Assembly (NCBI RefSeq): GCF_009826895.1
Contig: NZ_WUMV01000001.1
Span: 310,001-374,000, forward strand
Length of the DNA stretch: 64,000 nucleotides
Reading direction: 5' to 3'
Origin: Stappia sediminis
Lineage (GTDB): Bacteria; Pseudomonadota; Alphaproteobacteria; Rhizobiales; Stappiaceae
This document shows positions 1 to 8,821 of the stretch, one piece after another (the stretch's first letter is position 1; each line of letters starts with the position of its first letter). The notes below the pieces were generated by a model. The model was not told where the DNA came from. It saw nothing but the letters and a program-made list of their open reading frames with translations, and did not search any database. The position numbers and the translations under genes were made by a program.

Positions 1-432
1 GAGGCGATCTTCCGCCGCATGCAGACCGAACGCCAGCGCGAGGCGACGGAAATCCGCGCGCAGGGCGAGGAGCAGGCGAGAAGGACGCGCGCGCGCGCCG
101 ACCGGACGGCAACCGTCATCCGCGCCGATGCGCAGCGTGACGGCGAAGTCATCCGCGGCGACGGCGACGCGGAGCGAAACCGCATCTTCGCCGAGGCCTA
201 CAACAAGGACCCGGAGTTCTTCGCCTTCTACCGTTCCATGCGCGCCTACGAGGACGGGCTCGGCAACGGCAGCGACACCTCGCTGGTGCTTTCGCCGAAC
301 TCCAAGTTCTTCCGCTTCTTCAACAACCCGACGGGAAAGCCGGACGGACGGGCGACCCCTTCCGACAATGAGGGAGGCGGACCGCCAATCGCGGGCACGA
401 GGAGCGGACCGGCACTCGCCGAGGGACAATGA
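1..432 (+). CDS. hflC: HflC, SPFH/band 7 membrane protein (C-terminal part)
   Basis: The reading frame is open from the first base of the window, so the gene begins upstream. What is visible is the typical HflC tail: an Arg/Glu/Ala-rich helical segment (residues ERQREATEIRAQGEE and following), then GDGDAERNRIFAEAY, a DPEFFAFYRSMRAYE motif, and SPNSKFFRFF near the end. HflC with HflK forms a periplasm-facing ring around FtsH and modulates its proteolysis. The stop overlaps the start of the next gene in an ATGA, so the two are translationally coupled. A degP-type protease follows, as is usual in Alphaproteobacteria. The family call is firm; only the N-terminus is missing. Confidence 0.93.
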   Translation, partial: EAIFRRMQTERQREATEIRAQGEEQARRTRARADRTATVIRADAQRDGEVIRGDGDAERNRIFAEAYNKDPEFFAFYRSMRAYEDGLGNGSDTSLVLSPNSKFFRFFNNPTGKPDGRATPSDNEGGGPPIAGTRSGPALAEGQ

Positions 433-614
433 GCGACCTCCTTTCGGCCGTCGGCCTGGTGCTTGCGCTGGAAGGAGCGCTTTACGCCGCAGCGCCCGGC
501 GCAATGAAGAACTTCATGCGCCAGGCGCTCGAGATGCCCGATCAGCTCCTTCGGACAGCCGGTGTCGCCGCGCTTGCCGCCGGCGTGTTCGTCGTGTGGC
601 TGGTGCGCGGGTAA
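429..614 (+). CDS. DUF2065 family small membrane protein
   Basis: A 61-residue protein with two hydrophobic segments, about residues 4-22 and 42-59, separated by a short amphipathic stretch containing MKNFMRQALEMPD. Proteins of this size and pattern (DUF2065, YjeT-like) are regularly encoded directly after hflC. The start codon overlaps the hflC stop (ATGA), which supports both the start and an accessory role beside HflKC/FtsH. The exact function is not known for the family. Confidence 0.85.
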   Translation: MSDLLSAVGLVLALEGALYAAAPGAMKNFMRQALEMPDQLLRTAGVAALAAGVFVVWLVRG

Positions 615-813
615 CGCGGCGGCGCCGGCCGGAACATGGTGATCGTTCAGAAAATGGTGATAAGGACGGATTTGCCGCTAAGTTCCGTTTCGGCCACGTC
701 CGAATTGGGCGATCATGATGAAAATATCCGCCGGGCGTCGCCGGCGTGGTAAAAAACAATCAAGCGGGCGCGGCGCGAGGCTGCGCCCCGCGGTTTTCGA
801 AGGAGAACGGCCC

Positions 814-2298
814 ATGGCCAACTCGTTTCCGGCGGCATCCTTCCTGCAGCGGTTCACAGCGGCTGTGGCCGCGTGCGTGATCGCCGCGGGCCTTGCCGTC
901 GTGCCGCCGGCACCAGCGCTTGCGCACGGGCCCGACAGCGTGCCGGACCTCGCCGAACGGCTTCTCGACGCGGTGGTGAACATTTCCACGGCTCAGACGG
1001 TGACCGCGCGCCGCTCGGTGCCCCTGCCGCAGGTGCCGGAAGGCTCCCCCTTCCAGGAATTCTTCGACGAATTCTTCAACCGCGAAAACCAGAACGGAGA
1101 CCAGCCGCGCCGCGTACAGTCGCTCGGTTCCGGCTTCGTCATCGACGGAACGAAGGGCATCATCGTCACGAACAACCACGTGATCGAGGGCGCCGACGAG
1201 GTTACCGTCAACTTCAACGACGGCTCGAAGCTGCCCGCCGAAGTGCTCGGTTCCGACTCCAAGACCGATCTCGCGGTGCTGAAGGTGGAGCCTGACACGC
1301 CGCTGCCGGACGTAAGCTTCGGCGATTCCGAAGTCCTGCGCGTCGGCGACTGGGTGATGGCGATCGGCAACCCCTTCGGCCTCGGCGGCACGGTGACGAC
1401 GGGCATCGTCTCGGCGCGTAACCGCGACATCAACTCCGGGCCCTACGACAACTACATCCAGACCGACGCCTCGATTAACCGGGGCAATTCCGGCGGGCCG
1501 CTGTTCAACCAGGACGGCGAGGTCATCGGCATCAACACCGCGATCATCTCGCCGTCTGGCGGATCGATCGGCATCGGCTTCGCCATCCCCTCGCAAACGG
1601 CGATGCGGGTCATCGACCAGCTTCGCCAATTCGGCGAAACGCGGCGCGGCTGGCTTGGCGTGCGCATCCAGGAGGTGACGGACGAGATCGCCGAAAGCCT
1701 CGGCATGAAATCCGCCGAGGGCGCGCTTGTCGCCGGCGTCACGGAAGGCGGGCCGGCTGCGGCCGCCGGGCTGGAGCCGGGCGACGTGATCCTGCGCTTC
1801 GACGGACGCAGCGTGCCCGAAATGCGCGACCTGCCGCGCATGGTCGCCGATACGACCATCGGCAAGCAGGTCGAGGTTATCGTCCTGCGCAAGGGCACGG
1901 AAGTGACCGTCATGGTGGAGCTTGGCCGCCTCGAGGAAGCCAACCTCGACGAGGCGGTGGGCACCGAAGGCGAGAAGAAGCAGGCCGAACCCGAAAGGGA
2001 CACCGTGCTTGGCATGGAACTTTCGGAACTGACCGACGAGCTTCGCAAGGAGCACAACATCAACGAGGACGTGAAGGGCGTGCTCGTGGCCAAGGTCGAG
2101 CCCGGCTCCTCGGCGGAGGAAAAGCGGGTGCAGGCCGGCGACGTGATCGTGGAAGTGGCGCAGGAGCCCGTCTCCTCTCCCGCCGACGTGGTCAAGCAGG
2201 TCGACCGGTTGAAGCAGTACGACCGCAAGTCGGCCCTGCTGCTCCTCGCCAACGGACGCGGCGAACTGCGCTTCGTACCGGTGCGGGTGGAAGAGTAA
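814..2298 (+). CDS. degP: Do/DegP-family periplasmic serine endoprotease
   Basis: A 494-residue trypsin-like periplasmic protease for misfolded envelope proteins. A signal peptide (hydrophobic core VAACVIAAGLAVV, cleavage near ALA-HG) is followed by the protease domain with all three catalytic residues: His in NNHVIEGADE, Asp in SKTDLAVLKV and Ser in GNSGGPL. Two PDZ domains follow, beginning near RGWLGVRIQEV and the segment before VKGVLVAKVEPGSSAEE. The ATG at 814 has an AGGAGAA ribosome site 7 bases upstream. An in-frame ATG at 715 would add 33 basic residues before the signal peptide and is unlikely. It follows hflC-DUF2065, the standard order in this order of bacteria. DegQ or MucD would be equally valid names. 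Confidence 0.93.
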   Translation: MANSFPAASFLQRFTAAVAACVIAAGLAVVPPAPALAHGPDSVPDLAERLLDAVVNISTAQTVTARRSVPLPQVPEGSPFQEFFDEFFNRENQNGDQPRRVQSLGSGFVIDGTKGIIVTNNHVIEGADEVTVNFNDGSKLPAEVLGSDSKTDLAVLKVEPDTPLPDVSFGDSEVLRVGDWVMAIGNPFGLGGTVTTGIVSARNRDINSGPYDNYIQTDASINRGNSGGPLFNQDGEVIGINTAIISPSGGSIGIGFAIPSQTAMRVIDQLRQFGETRRGWLGVRIQEVTDEIAESLGMKSAEGALVAGVTEGGPAAAAGLEPGDVILRFDGRSVPEMRDLPRMVADTTIGKQVEVIVLRKGTEVTVMVELGRLEEANLDEAVGTEGEKKQAEPERDTVLGMELSELTDELRKEHNINEDVKGVLVAKVEPGSSAEEKRVQAGDVIVEVAQEPVSSPADVVKQVDRLKQYDRKSALLLLANGRGELRFVPVRVEE

Positions 2299-2322
2299 AC
2301 GTCTGAAACTTTCGGGCTAACG

Positions 2323-2357
2323 AAAACGCCGCTTCCGGACCGGGAGCGGCGTTTTTT
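2323..2357 (+). terminator. Rho-independent terminator after degP
   Basis: An 11-bp inverted repeat (AAAACGCCGCT and AGCGGCGTTTT) with an 11-base loop runs into a T-rich tail. It lies 25 bases after the degP stop. The cyclase gene approaches from the other strand, so it may serve both directions. Confidence 0.85.
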
Positions 2358-2461
2358 GTTTGGGCTGATGGTTGTGCGGCAAGGATATTGCCGAGATATC
2401 GGTTCTGCGCCGATTTCTTGGCGATTGGAATATCCCTTCGGCGAAAAGTGGTTCAAGTCAG

Positions 2462-4555
2462 TCACTGATTGCGCTTTTTCCGCACCGCACGGACGGTTTC
2501 AGGTGCCTTCGAACTCAGCGTCCTTTTTTGTTTGGGCGAATTGTTATGAGACAGGAGGCTTTCCAATGCCCCCTTCAGACTTCTCTCCGCCCGGCGTCGA
2601 TCATCTGCATTCATGGCCTCGACATCCAGTTCAAGGCGAAGATGTGCATGATTTTCTTGAATACGCCGGCGTTCGCGGCCGAGATTCTCGTAGCTGTTGA
2701 CAACCCGGTAGGTCGCCACCGGATAAGCCACGCCTCTCACTTCCGCCATGCCTCGCTCCTCACAGAAGATCGCTTCGCTGACATGCGCGAAGGTTTCGAA
2801 AGAGATCAGGATTTCGCCCGGTTCCGCCATTTCTTCGAGCCGGGCGGCGATATTCACGGCACTGCCGACAATGGTGTAATCCATACGGTCTTCGCTGCCG
2901 AAATTGCCCACGGTGCAGTAGCCCGTGTGGATGCCCATTCGCACTTTCAGCGGCTTTTCAATGCCGGCTTCGCGCCATACGTCCTGAAGTTCCCGCATTC
3001 GGCGACGCATGGCGATCGCCATCATGGCGCAGGCTAGTGCATCGTTCTTTACGCCCGAAGTCTCGGGGTCGCCGAAAAAGATCAGGATCGCATCGCCCAC
3101 ATATTTGTCGATCGTGGCTCCGTGATCGAGAGCGATGCGGGACATCTCGGTCAGGTATTGGTTGAGCAGTTGTGTCAGTTCCTCCGACTCAAGTCGGTCG
3201 GCTGTTTCGGTGAAGCGGGCGATATCCGAGAAAAAGATCGTCAGTTTTTTGCGGCTGCTTGCAACCTTCACTTCCTGCTTGCCGGAAAAAATCGAATCAT
3301 AGACCTGAGGCGAAAGATATTTGGCGAGTTGCTTAGAGAGTTGTTCGAGTGCGCCTGATTTTTCGGCGAGCTTGGTCTCGCGATCGTCTATCACCGCCAT
3401 GTAATGCATCAGCGAGGTTGAGATTTCTCCGATTTCATCCGGGATCGAGTCTGCGAATGTCCGGTCTCGGGTTTCTGCGAATGTACGCAGGGCATCGCGA
3501 ATTCGGTCCAATCTGCCGAATACGCGGCGCTTCAGGACATACCAGATGAAAAAGTTTCCGATACCGAACGCAAGCGCCACAACAAAAATCGAGGCGAGGG
3601 TGAGCCGCGTGGTGTCGTTTACCCGCGCGACTTGCGCCTCAAGTTCATTACTTGCGCGCCAGAACGTATTGCTGGCGCTGCTGAGCAGCCGGTTGGCGAC
3701 AAGCGAATTCTCTTCAGCGAGAGCCTTGATCCTGAATTCGTTCGCCAGTGCCGATGCTTTATCGGAATAGACTTTGTCCTTCTGCCCGGACCAGAACTCG
3801 ACGAATCTCCGAGCGGTGACGACCCGCTCGTCGACATTTTTTGACAACGAGTTGTCGCCGGCCGCAAGTGTCTCGATCAGGACTTGAACATCCGAGTCGA
3901 TCTCGTCCTGGTTATGCGATAGACGGGCGCGGTTAGGATCGAGGAGCAAATTCAGGGTTTTAAGGATGGCCCTGCTCCCGACTTCCCCCACGCGCGCCAA
4001 AAAGATCGCATCACCATCGGGCGCTATCCCTTCCCGCTGCGCGCCCGTGCCTTTACCATCTGACAGGACCTCAAGCAGCCCGCGCAGGAAGATTTCGTGA
4101 TCCTCGAGCCGTTCGCTGATCGCGATCTGTTCACGCACAACATCAGTCAGGGCTGCCAGATTGGCAGTCAGGAGATTTCCATTTTTCCGAAGGGTGTTTG
4201 AGGGGCCCTCATCCCCATACAGTCCGTCGAGTTCCTCGATCAGTGTTCTCTGCGAGTTCTCCTTGTCATTGATGCGAGAAAGTAATGTGTCGAATTCACT
4301 TCGCGAGGGGTTGCTGCTAAGCGCCGGTGCGATTGAACTGGTCGCAGAGGCCTCCTGGGAAAGCTGGGCAAGTTTTACCAATCGAGGGAGAGCGTTATCG
4401 CGCAACTGCGAAAGTTCCGACCGTATTTCGAACAGGCGGACGGTCATCACGATCAGTCCCATCAACACGAGACCCGCGATGCAGGCAAAAATGGCGAATA
4501 ACAGGGTCGAGATGCGCCGTCGCACCCTTGTTTCCACGATGTCGGGGGGCGCCAC
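2462..4555 (-). CDS. Membrane-bound class III adenylate/guanylate cyclase with HAMP
   Basis: A 697-residue sensor cyclase. A short cytoplasmic N-terminus leads into a transmembrane helix (about residues 17-40), a periplasmic helical sensor region of roughly 270 residues, a second helix (about 315-338), a HAMP-like linker, and a C-terminal class III cyclase domain. The domain keeps both metal-binding aspartates, in TIFFSDIARFTE and in YVGDAILIFFGD, and the catalytic segment YTIVGSAVNIAARLEE, so it should be active. It starts at a GTG 12 bases after the stop of the periplasmic binding-protein gene, so the two form an operon. The start lacks a strong ribosome site, which fits translational coupling. 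ATP versus GTP specificity cannot be decided by eye. Confidence 0.88.
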   Translation of the reverse strand: MAPPDIVETRVRRRISTLLFAIFACIAGLVLMGLIVMTVRLFEIRSELSQLRDNALPRLVKLAQLSQEASATSSIAPALSSNPSRSEFDTLLSRINDKENSQRTLIEELDGLYGDEGPSNTLRKNGNLLTANLAALTDVVREQIAISERLEDHEIFLRGLLEVLSDGKGTGAQREGIAPDGDAIFLARVGEVGSRAILKTLNLLLDPNRARLSHNQDEIDSDVQVLIETLAAGDNSLSKNVDERVVTARRFVEFWSGQKDKVYSDKASALANEFRIKALAEENSLVANRLLSSASNTFWRASNELEAQVARVNDTTRLTLASIFVVALAFGIGNFFIWYVLKRRVFGRLDRIRDALRTFAETRDRTFADSIPDEIGEISTSLMHYMAVIDDRETKLAEKSGALEQLSKQLAKYLSPQVYDSIFSGKQEVKVASSRKKLTIFFSDIARFTETADRLESEELTQLLNQYLTEMSRIALDHGATIDKYVGDAILIFFGDPETSGVKNDALACAMMAIAMRRRMRELQDVWREAGIEKPLKVRMGIHTGYCTVGNFGSEDRMDYTIVGSAVNIAARLEEMAEPGEILISFETFAHVSEAIFCEERGMAEVRGVAYPVATYRVVNSYENLGRERRRIQENHAHLRLELDVEAMNADDRRRAERSLKGALESLLSHNNSPKQKRTLSSKAPETVRAVRKKRNQ

Positions 4556-4567
4556 AGCAGGGGCCCG

Positions 4568-5599
4568 CTAACGGAAGGGCGGGGTGTACAACAAGCCGCC
4601 ATCCTTCCAGAGCCGGTTGGCCCCGCGTTTCATCTTCATTTCGCTGCCTTCGCCGAGATAACGATCGAAAATCTCGCCGTAGTTCCCCGCACCCGAGATG
4701 ACATTGCGGGCCCAGTACGGCGACAGGCCTACGGCTTTGCTGCCGGGGCTCTCATCAACTCCGAGGAGCCGGCGTGCGACCGGGTCGCGACTTTCCAGGT
4801 GATCGCGATAGTTCTTGCTCGTGATGCCCTTTTCCTCGGCAAGGATGGTGGCGAAGATCGCCCAGCGAACGACATTCCCCCACATCATATCCATTGCGCT
4901 GACATAGGCGACGAGCGGCTCCTTCGAGATGATCTCGTCGTGCAAGACATAATTGTAGGGGTCGTCCATCGCTGCGGACCGCATAGTCGCCAGCGCAAAC
5001 CGATCCGTGGTGAGCAGGTCGCATCGCCGCGAGAAAAATGCGTCGTTACGGCCTTGCGAAGATTCGAATGCTTCAATGCGCCAGGAAAGGCCATGAAGTG
5101 CAATATAATCCTCAAGATTGCCTATCGTCGTGGTGGCTCGGGATACGCAAACGGTCGCGTCGGAAAGCTCCGTAAGAGCACCTTGAACCGTGCCCCGGTG
5201 CGACATGAAGCCTTGCCCGTCATAGTAAAGCACAGCGGCGGGCGTCAGCTTCAAGGACATGTCCCGGGAGAAGGTCCATGTGACATTCGACACGTAGATA
5301 TCGACTTCCCCTTCGGAGACGCTCTGCAATCCGTAACGGATCAGCGTCGGCGACATTTCAACCGCATTGCGGTCGCCAAAGAGCGCAAGTGCCACAACCC
5401 GGCAGAATTCGGGGAAAAATCCCTCATATCCGGTTTCGCCAATACGCGTATCGCCGACAAGACGGTTGCCGATCGCGCATTTTACGTAGCCACGCTCTCG
5501 CACGCGGTCGAGGATACTTTCAGACGCCGCCGTGGCTTCGCCAAATGCTAGCGAAAAAAGAAGTGCTGAGAATACAATAGTAGCCGTGAAAGGTTTCAT
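4568..5599 (-). CDS. Periplasmic amino-acid-type solute-binding protein (family 3)
   Basis: A 343-residue secreted protein. It has a signal peptide (MKPFTATIVFSALLFSLAFG, cleavage near ATA-AS) and then a family 3 binding-protein fold: RVRERGYVKCAIGN, GFFPEFCRVVALALFGD, YGLQSVSEGEVDIYVSN, and a C-terminal GLSPYWARNVISGAGNYGEIFDRYLG segment typical of general L-amino-acid-binding AapJ/BztA proteins. The ATG at 5599 follows a GGGAGGTCG ribosome site; upstream extensions lack a signal sequence. No permease or ATPase gene is nearby. The next gene on the strand is a sensor cyclase with a periplasmic domain, so this protein may be a ligand-presenting subunit for signalling rather than for uptake. 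That role is inference. Confidence 0.87.
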   Translation of the reverse strand: MKPFTATIVFSALLFSLAFGEATAASESILDRVRERGYVKCAIGNRLVGDTRIGETGYEGFFPEFCRVVALALFGDRNAVEMSPTLIRYGLQSVSEGEVDIYVSNVTWTFSRDMSLKLTPAAVLYYDGQGFMSHRGTVQGALTELSDATVCVSRATTTIGNLEDYIALHGLSWRIEAFESSQGRNDAFFSRRCDLLTTDRFALATMRSAAMDDPYNYVLHDEIISKEPLVAYVSAMDMMWGNVVRWAIFATILAEEKGITSKNYRDHLESRDPVARRLLGVDESPGSKAVGLSPYWARNVISGAGNYGEIFDRYLGEGSEMKMKRGANRLWKDGGLLYTPPFR

Positions 5600-6053
5600 G
5601 AACGACCTCCCCGGTTCATCATATTGTAGCACAGGTTATGCATACGAGCGATCCGAGCGCGTCTTGCCAAGAAAAGTGGTTGCTTTTCCTTTATGGGTCC
5701 AGACCCCAGGTCACGTGATCGTACGCGGCGCCGATCCTGAAGGTACAATCTGGCTCGGACGTTCCCGCGTTGATCCTGTTTATTCCGCTCAATTCCAGGA
5801 CCCAGTTGGCCCCCGATGCAGCCAAGCCGATCCGGATTCCGCATGCGCGGGCTACGTACGATTGAACCTTCGGCCCGGCAAGCGCGAGGCAATCGGGCGG
5901 CGAAATTCATCTGTGGCGGGCTCGGAGCTATCGTTCAAATCGTATTCCGCTAACGGCTACTCCGCCCCACTCCCGCCATCCCACCCAAGCCCTCACAGCT
6001 GTGCTACCCTCATTCCGTAACGGCAGATTTCGACTACGGCACGGGAGAAAATC
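5600..6053. other. Intergenic region, no gene seen
   Basis: No open frame here has a ribosome site or recognisable family content. It must hold the promoter of the leftward binding-protein/cyclase operon. The only distinct element is GGGTCCAGACCC at 5695-5706, whose reverse complement recurs at 9406-9417. Confidence 0.5.
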
Positions 6054-6356
6054 ATGACCGCGATGAACATCGTCCGCGCAGTGGTGAAGCCCGGGTGCGA
6101 GGAGGAGTTCCTCAAGATCCACCGGGAAAGGGAACTCGACGGTTTCGAGGGCTTGCGCTTCATGCGCCTGGTGAAGACGGGCGAGCGGGAGTTCATGTTC
6201 GTTGGCGAATGGGAAAGCATGGACGCCCTTGTTGCCGCGCGGCCGGCGATGGTTGAATCGCTCGACAGAGTGCGGCACATGCTGGATGACCTCGGCGGCG
6301 ACCTTGGCGTCACGGACCCGCGCTCCGGCGAGGTTGTCATCGAAAGGCGGCCATAG
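6054..6356 (+). CDS. ABM-type dimeric alpha-beta barrel protein
   Basis: A 100-residue protein with the pattern of the antibiotic biosynthesis monooxygenase (ABM) fold: strand MNIVRAVVKPGCEEEFLKIH, helix, strand GLRFMRLVKTGEREFMFVGEW, then helix ESMDALVAARPAMVESLDRVR. Such proteins are cofactor-free oxygenases, haem-degrading enzymes or proteins of unknown activity, usually dimers. The start at 6054 follows GGGAGAAAATC. It stands alone, 250 bases before the nucleotidyltransferase operon. The substrate is unknown. Confidence 0.7.
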   Translation: MTAMNIVRAVVKPGCEEEFLKIHRERELDGFEGLRFMRLVKTGEREFMFVGEWESMDALVAARPAMVESLDRVRHMLDDLGGDLGVTDPRSGEVVIERRP

Positions 6357-6609
6357 GCGATTTTACCGGGATCGCCGCCAGCGCAAATATCGGCGTGCCT
6401 TGCGGCACCCCGCAAGGCCGAAACCCGAACGGCCACAAGCGGAAACATTCATAATTTTCAGTAACGTTACGGCAATATTCTGCTTTGGCGGAAAGCGCCC
6501 TTGCGGCAAGATAGCGCCTTGGGGCTCGTGCCTGTGCCGCCGCCGATTGCCTGTCACCCGGCGCACGCTGGCGCGCCCTTTCATGCCGGAGTGGGAGGAG
6601 GGATGCGTA

Positions 6610-7584
6610 ATGCCGGCGAGCGCGGCCTGCGCATTTGAAACGCTGATCTCCGCCTTCAACGGCACCCTGCCGCCGGAAGATGCGTGGGACGATGTCATCA
6701 AGACGGCGAACCGCCACCTTGTCGCGCCCGCGCTTTTCGCTTCGCTGCGGGAGAGCGGGCTTCTCCAAGACGTTCCGCAGGAGGTGCGCGCTTATCTGGC
6801 ATTTCTCCACGAACGGAACGAGGAACGCAACCGCCGCCTGCGAGCGCAAGCCGCACAAAGCATCGAGGCGATGAACGCGGCCGGGATCGAGCCGCTTCTT
6901 ATCAAGGGAACGGCTCTCCTGATGCTGCTTGACGATGAGCGCCTGGGAAGCCGGATGATGAGCGACATCGATCTGGTGGTGCCGGAAGCGGACAGGGACG
7001 CGGCGCTGTCGCAAATCGGGCAGCTTGGCTATGCGGCGATTGAGGATTCTTCCGGTCCCCATGCGCTGGGAAAGTTCTCCCGCCCGCAAGACGCGGGCGC
7101 GCTCGACCTGCACAGCCGCCCTCCCGGGCCGCAGGCCCTGTTTGCGAAAGATGCGCCGGACGCGCGCCGCACGGTCGGGCAGGGGAAATTGCGGTTCGTC
7201 GTCCCCACTTCCGAGGAATGGATCGTGCAGCTTGTCGCCCACGACATGATCCGTGATCGCCGCCTGTTCACCGGGATTGTCGATCTTCGCAGGCTTCTTG
7301 ATTGCCGCGAGATCCTTTCCATGGGCAGGACGGTGGATTGGGAGAGGGTTCGCCACCGGCTTTCATCGCCGATGCTGGCGCTCGCCCGCGACGTGTTCTT
7401 CCTCAATCTGGAGCGCTTCGCGGGTGTGCCGGTCAGCGGGCGCAAGGCGGGCGCTCTCGCGCGCCTTTTCCATCGCCGTCAACTGGCGATCGAATGCAAT
7501 TCCTCGTTTCGCCGAATGGATGCCCGCGCGATTTCAACGCTGCTTGCGGTCTGGAGAGGAGCGCGCGGGATGAAACCGCAATGA
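6610..7584 (+). CDS. Nucleotidyltransferase family protein (NTP_transf_5-like)
   Basis: A 324-residue protein with the nucleotidyltransferase core motif GIEPLLIKGTALLMLL followed by RMMSDIDLVVPEADRDAA. The paired acidic residues of DIDLVV are the expected metal ligands. The rest is helical and resembles members found in RiPP-like and HprK/PqqD gene sets. The ATG at 6610 has an excellent GGAGGAGGG site; a longer frame reaches back to 6202 but lacks one. The stop overlaps the kinase start by ATGA, so the two are coupled. Products of this family probably transfer a nucleotide or phospho-group, but no substrate is established. Confidence 0.78.
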   Translation: MPASAACAFETLISAFNGTLPPEDAWDDVIKTANRHLVAPALFASLRESGLLQDVPQEVRAYLAFLHERNEERNRRLRAQAAQSIEAMNAAGIEPLLIKGTALLMLLDDERLGSRMMSDIDLVVPEADRDAALSQIGQLGYAAIEDSSGPHALGKFSRPQDAGALDLHSRPPGPQALFAKDAPDARRTVGQGKLRFVVPTSEEWIVQLVAHDMIRDRRLFTGIVDLRRLLDCREILSMGRTVDWERVRHRLSSPMLALARDVFFLNLERFAGVPVSGRKAGALARLFHRRQLAIECNSSFRRMDARAISTLLAVWRGARGMKPQ

Positions 7585-8780
7585 CGAACGACTCGCTCCG
7601 CAGGATGGCACCAGCCCCGGAAAACGGCTTCCTGCCTGCAAATGGCGTGCGGTACTGCAGGCTTGGCGAGGATTGCCTTGTCTTCGACGAGGCGGCTCAG
7701 GCGATTTCCCGTCTCGATCCGCTTTCCGGTGCGCTCTGGGAAGCGCTTGCTGCGGGCCGCGCACGAGAGGAAATCGCGCGGGACCTTGCCGATGCGCTCG
7801 GGCGCGGCATTGGCGAGGCGGAAGCCTTCATCGCCGCCTGTTTCGACGAGTGGAGGGCGCGGGGACTGCTGAATGGCGGGGAAGGCGAGCGGGCGGACGC
7901 GCCGGCGGGACCCGTCGGCCGCATGGCCCCAAGGCGGAAGGTTTCCGCCGGCAAGGCCTACCTGATTGGCGGGCTGACTTTTTCCGTGAGTTTTCCGGAT
8001 GCCGAGACTTTTTCCGCCTGGGAGGCGGTGGCCGGTCATATGCGAACCGGCGCGTCCGGCAGGGGTGCCATCGCGATCTCCGTGCTGAGGGATGGTGCCG
8101 GATACAGGATCGACCATCCGGGCAGAACGGAAAGGGGGCTTGAGGACGCGAGTGCGGTTGCCGTCCATCTGAAGGAACAGGTGCTGCGCATCATTCTGGC
8201 GGAGACGGTCGGCGGATTCGCGCTTCACGCCGCCGCGCTCGAACTTGATGGAGCGGCCATCCTGATTGCCGGAGGCTCGGGCCGGGGCAAGACGACGCTT
8301 GCCGCCGCCCTCCACGCCAAAGGGCTTCCTGTTATCTCCGACGACGTGGTGCTGATCGAACCCGCGCGGCTCGCCGTTGGCGGATTGGCCTTCGCCTTCG
8401 CGGTGAAAACGGGCGGTGCCGGCGTGCTGGATCCGCTGTCTGGGGGACTGTCCACCGAACGGGAATTTCTGCGCCCGGACGGCAAGATGGTGAAATACCT
8501 GCGTCCGCGCCGCTGGTCGGCGGGTGCGGCCAGGATTGGGGCGATCGTCTTCCCGCGCTTTACGCCCGGCCACCCTTGCACAATCGCACCCTGCACCAGG
8601 GCCGACGCGCTTACGACGCTGTTAAGCGAAGCGGTGAACACGGACCACCGGCTTTCGCGCGAAGGATTTGCAGCGTTATGCGCCTTGCTCAAGGATGCCG
8701 ATTGCCTCGTCGCCGATCATGGCGATGCCGCGGAGGCTTCGCGCCGGCTGCTGGTCCGGCTTGATGATGGACCGGCATGA
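7581..8780 (+). CDS. PqqD-HprK fusion: peptide-binding domain plus HPr-kinase-like P-loop kinase
   Basis: A 399-residue two-domain protein. Residues about 20-97 form a PqqD-like domain (LVFDEAAQAISRLDPLSGALWEAL, then a helical part), the fold that binds leader peptides in RiPP systems. Residues about 120-390 resemble HPr kinase/phosphorylase: FALHAAAL near 213-220, a P-loop GGSGRGKTTL at 231-240, and the acidic pair in VISDDVVLIE at 252-260. The PTS HPr motif context is absent. Usually these are two genes (PqqD-like and HprK-related) beside a nucleotidyltransferase, in the cassette sometimes labelled the HPr-rel-A system; here they are fused. Coupled by ATGA to the nucleotidyltransferase. The substrate is unknown. 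Confidence 0.82.
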   Translation: MTNDSLRRMAPAPENGFLPANGVRYCRLGEDCLVFDEAAQAISRLDPLSGALWEALAAGRAREEIARDLADALGRGIGEAEAFIAACFDEWRARGLLNGGEGERADAPAGPVGRMAPRRKVSAGKAYLIGGLTFSVSFPDAETFSAWEAVAGHMRTGASGRGAIAISVLRDGAGYRIDHPGRTERGLEDASAVAVHLKEQVLRIILAETVGGFALHAAALELDGAAILIAGGSGRGKTTLAAALHAKGLPVISDDVVLIEPARLAVGGLAFAFAVKTGGAGVLDPLSGGLSTEREFLRPDGKMVKYLRPRRWSAGAARIGAIVFPRFTPGHPCTIAPCTRADALTTLLSEAVNTDHRLSREGFAALCALLKDADCLVADHGDAAEASRRLLVRLDDGPA

Positions 8781-8821
8781 AACCTGCCTGTTCAGGATGG
8801 TTCCGCCAGAGCCGTTTATTC

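Noticed and set aside
715-813. Upstream extension of the DegP-type protease from ATG 715
   Set aside because: It would put 33 basic residues before a normal signal peptide, and the ATG at 814 has a strong ribosome site.
760-2055. 431-codon frame opposite degP
   Set aside because: High-GC shadow frame of a well-supported gene; no family content. The same applies to long frames opposite leuA (14197-15795), ilvI (55843-57501), the acyl-CoA synthetase (38630-40414) and the monooxygenase (61812-63671).
6610-8780. Lasso-peptide cluster
   Set aside because: PqqD-like, kinase and nucleotidyltransferase parts can occur in such clusters, but there is no asparagine-synthetase-like cyclase, no transglutaminase-like protease and no lasso precursor here.
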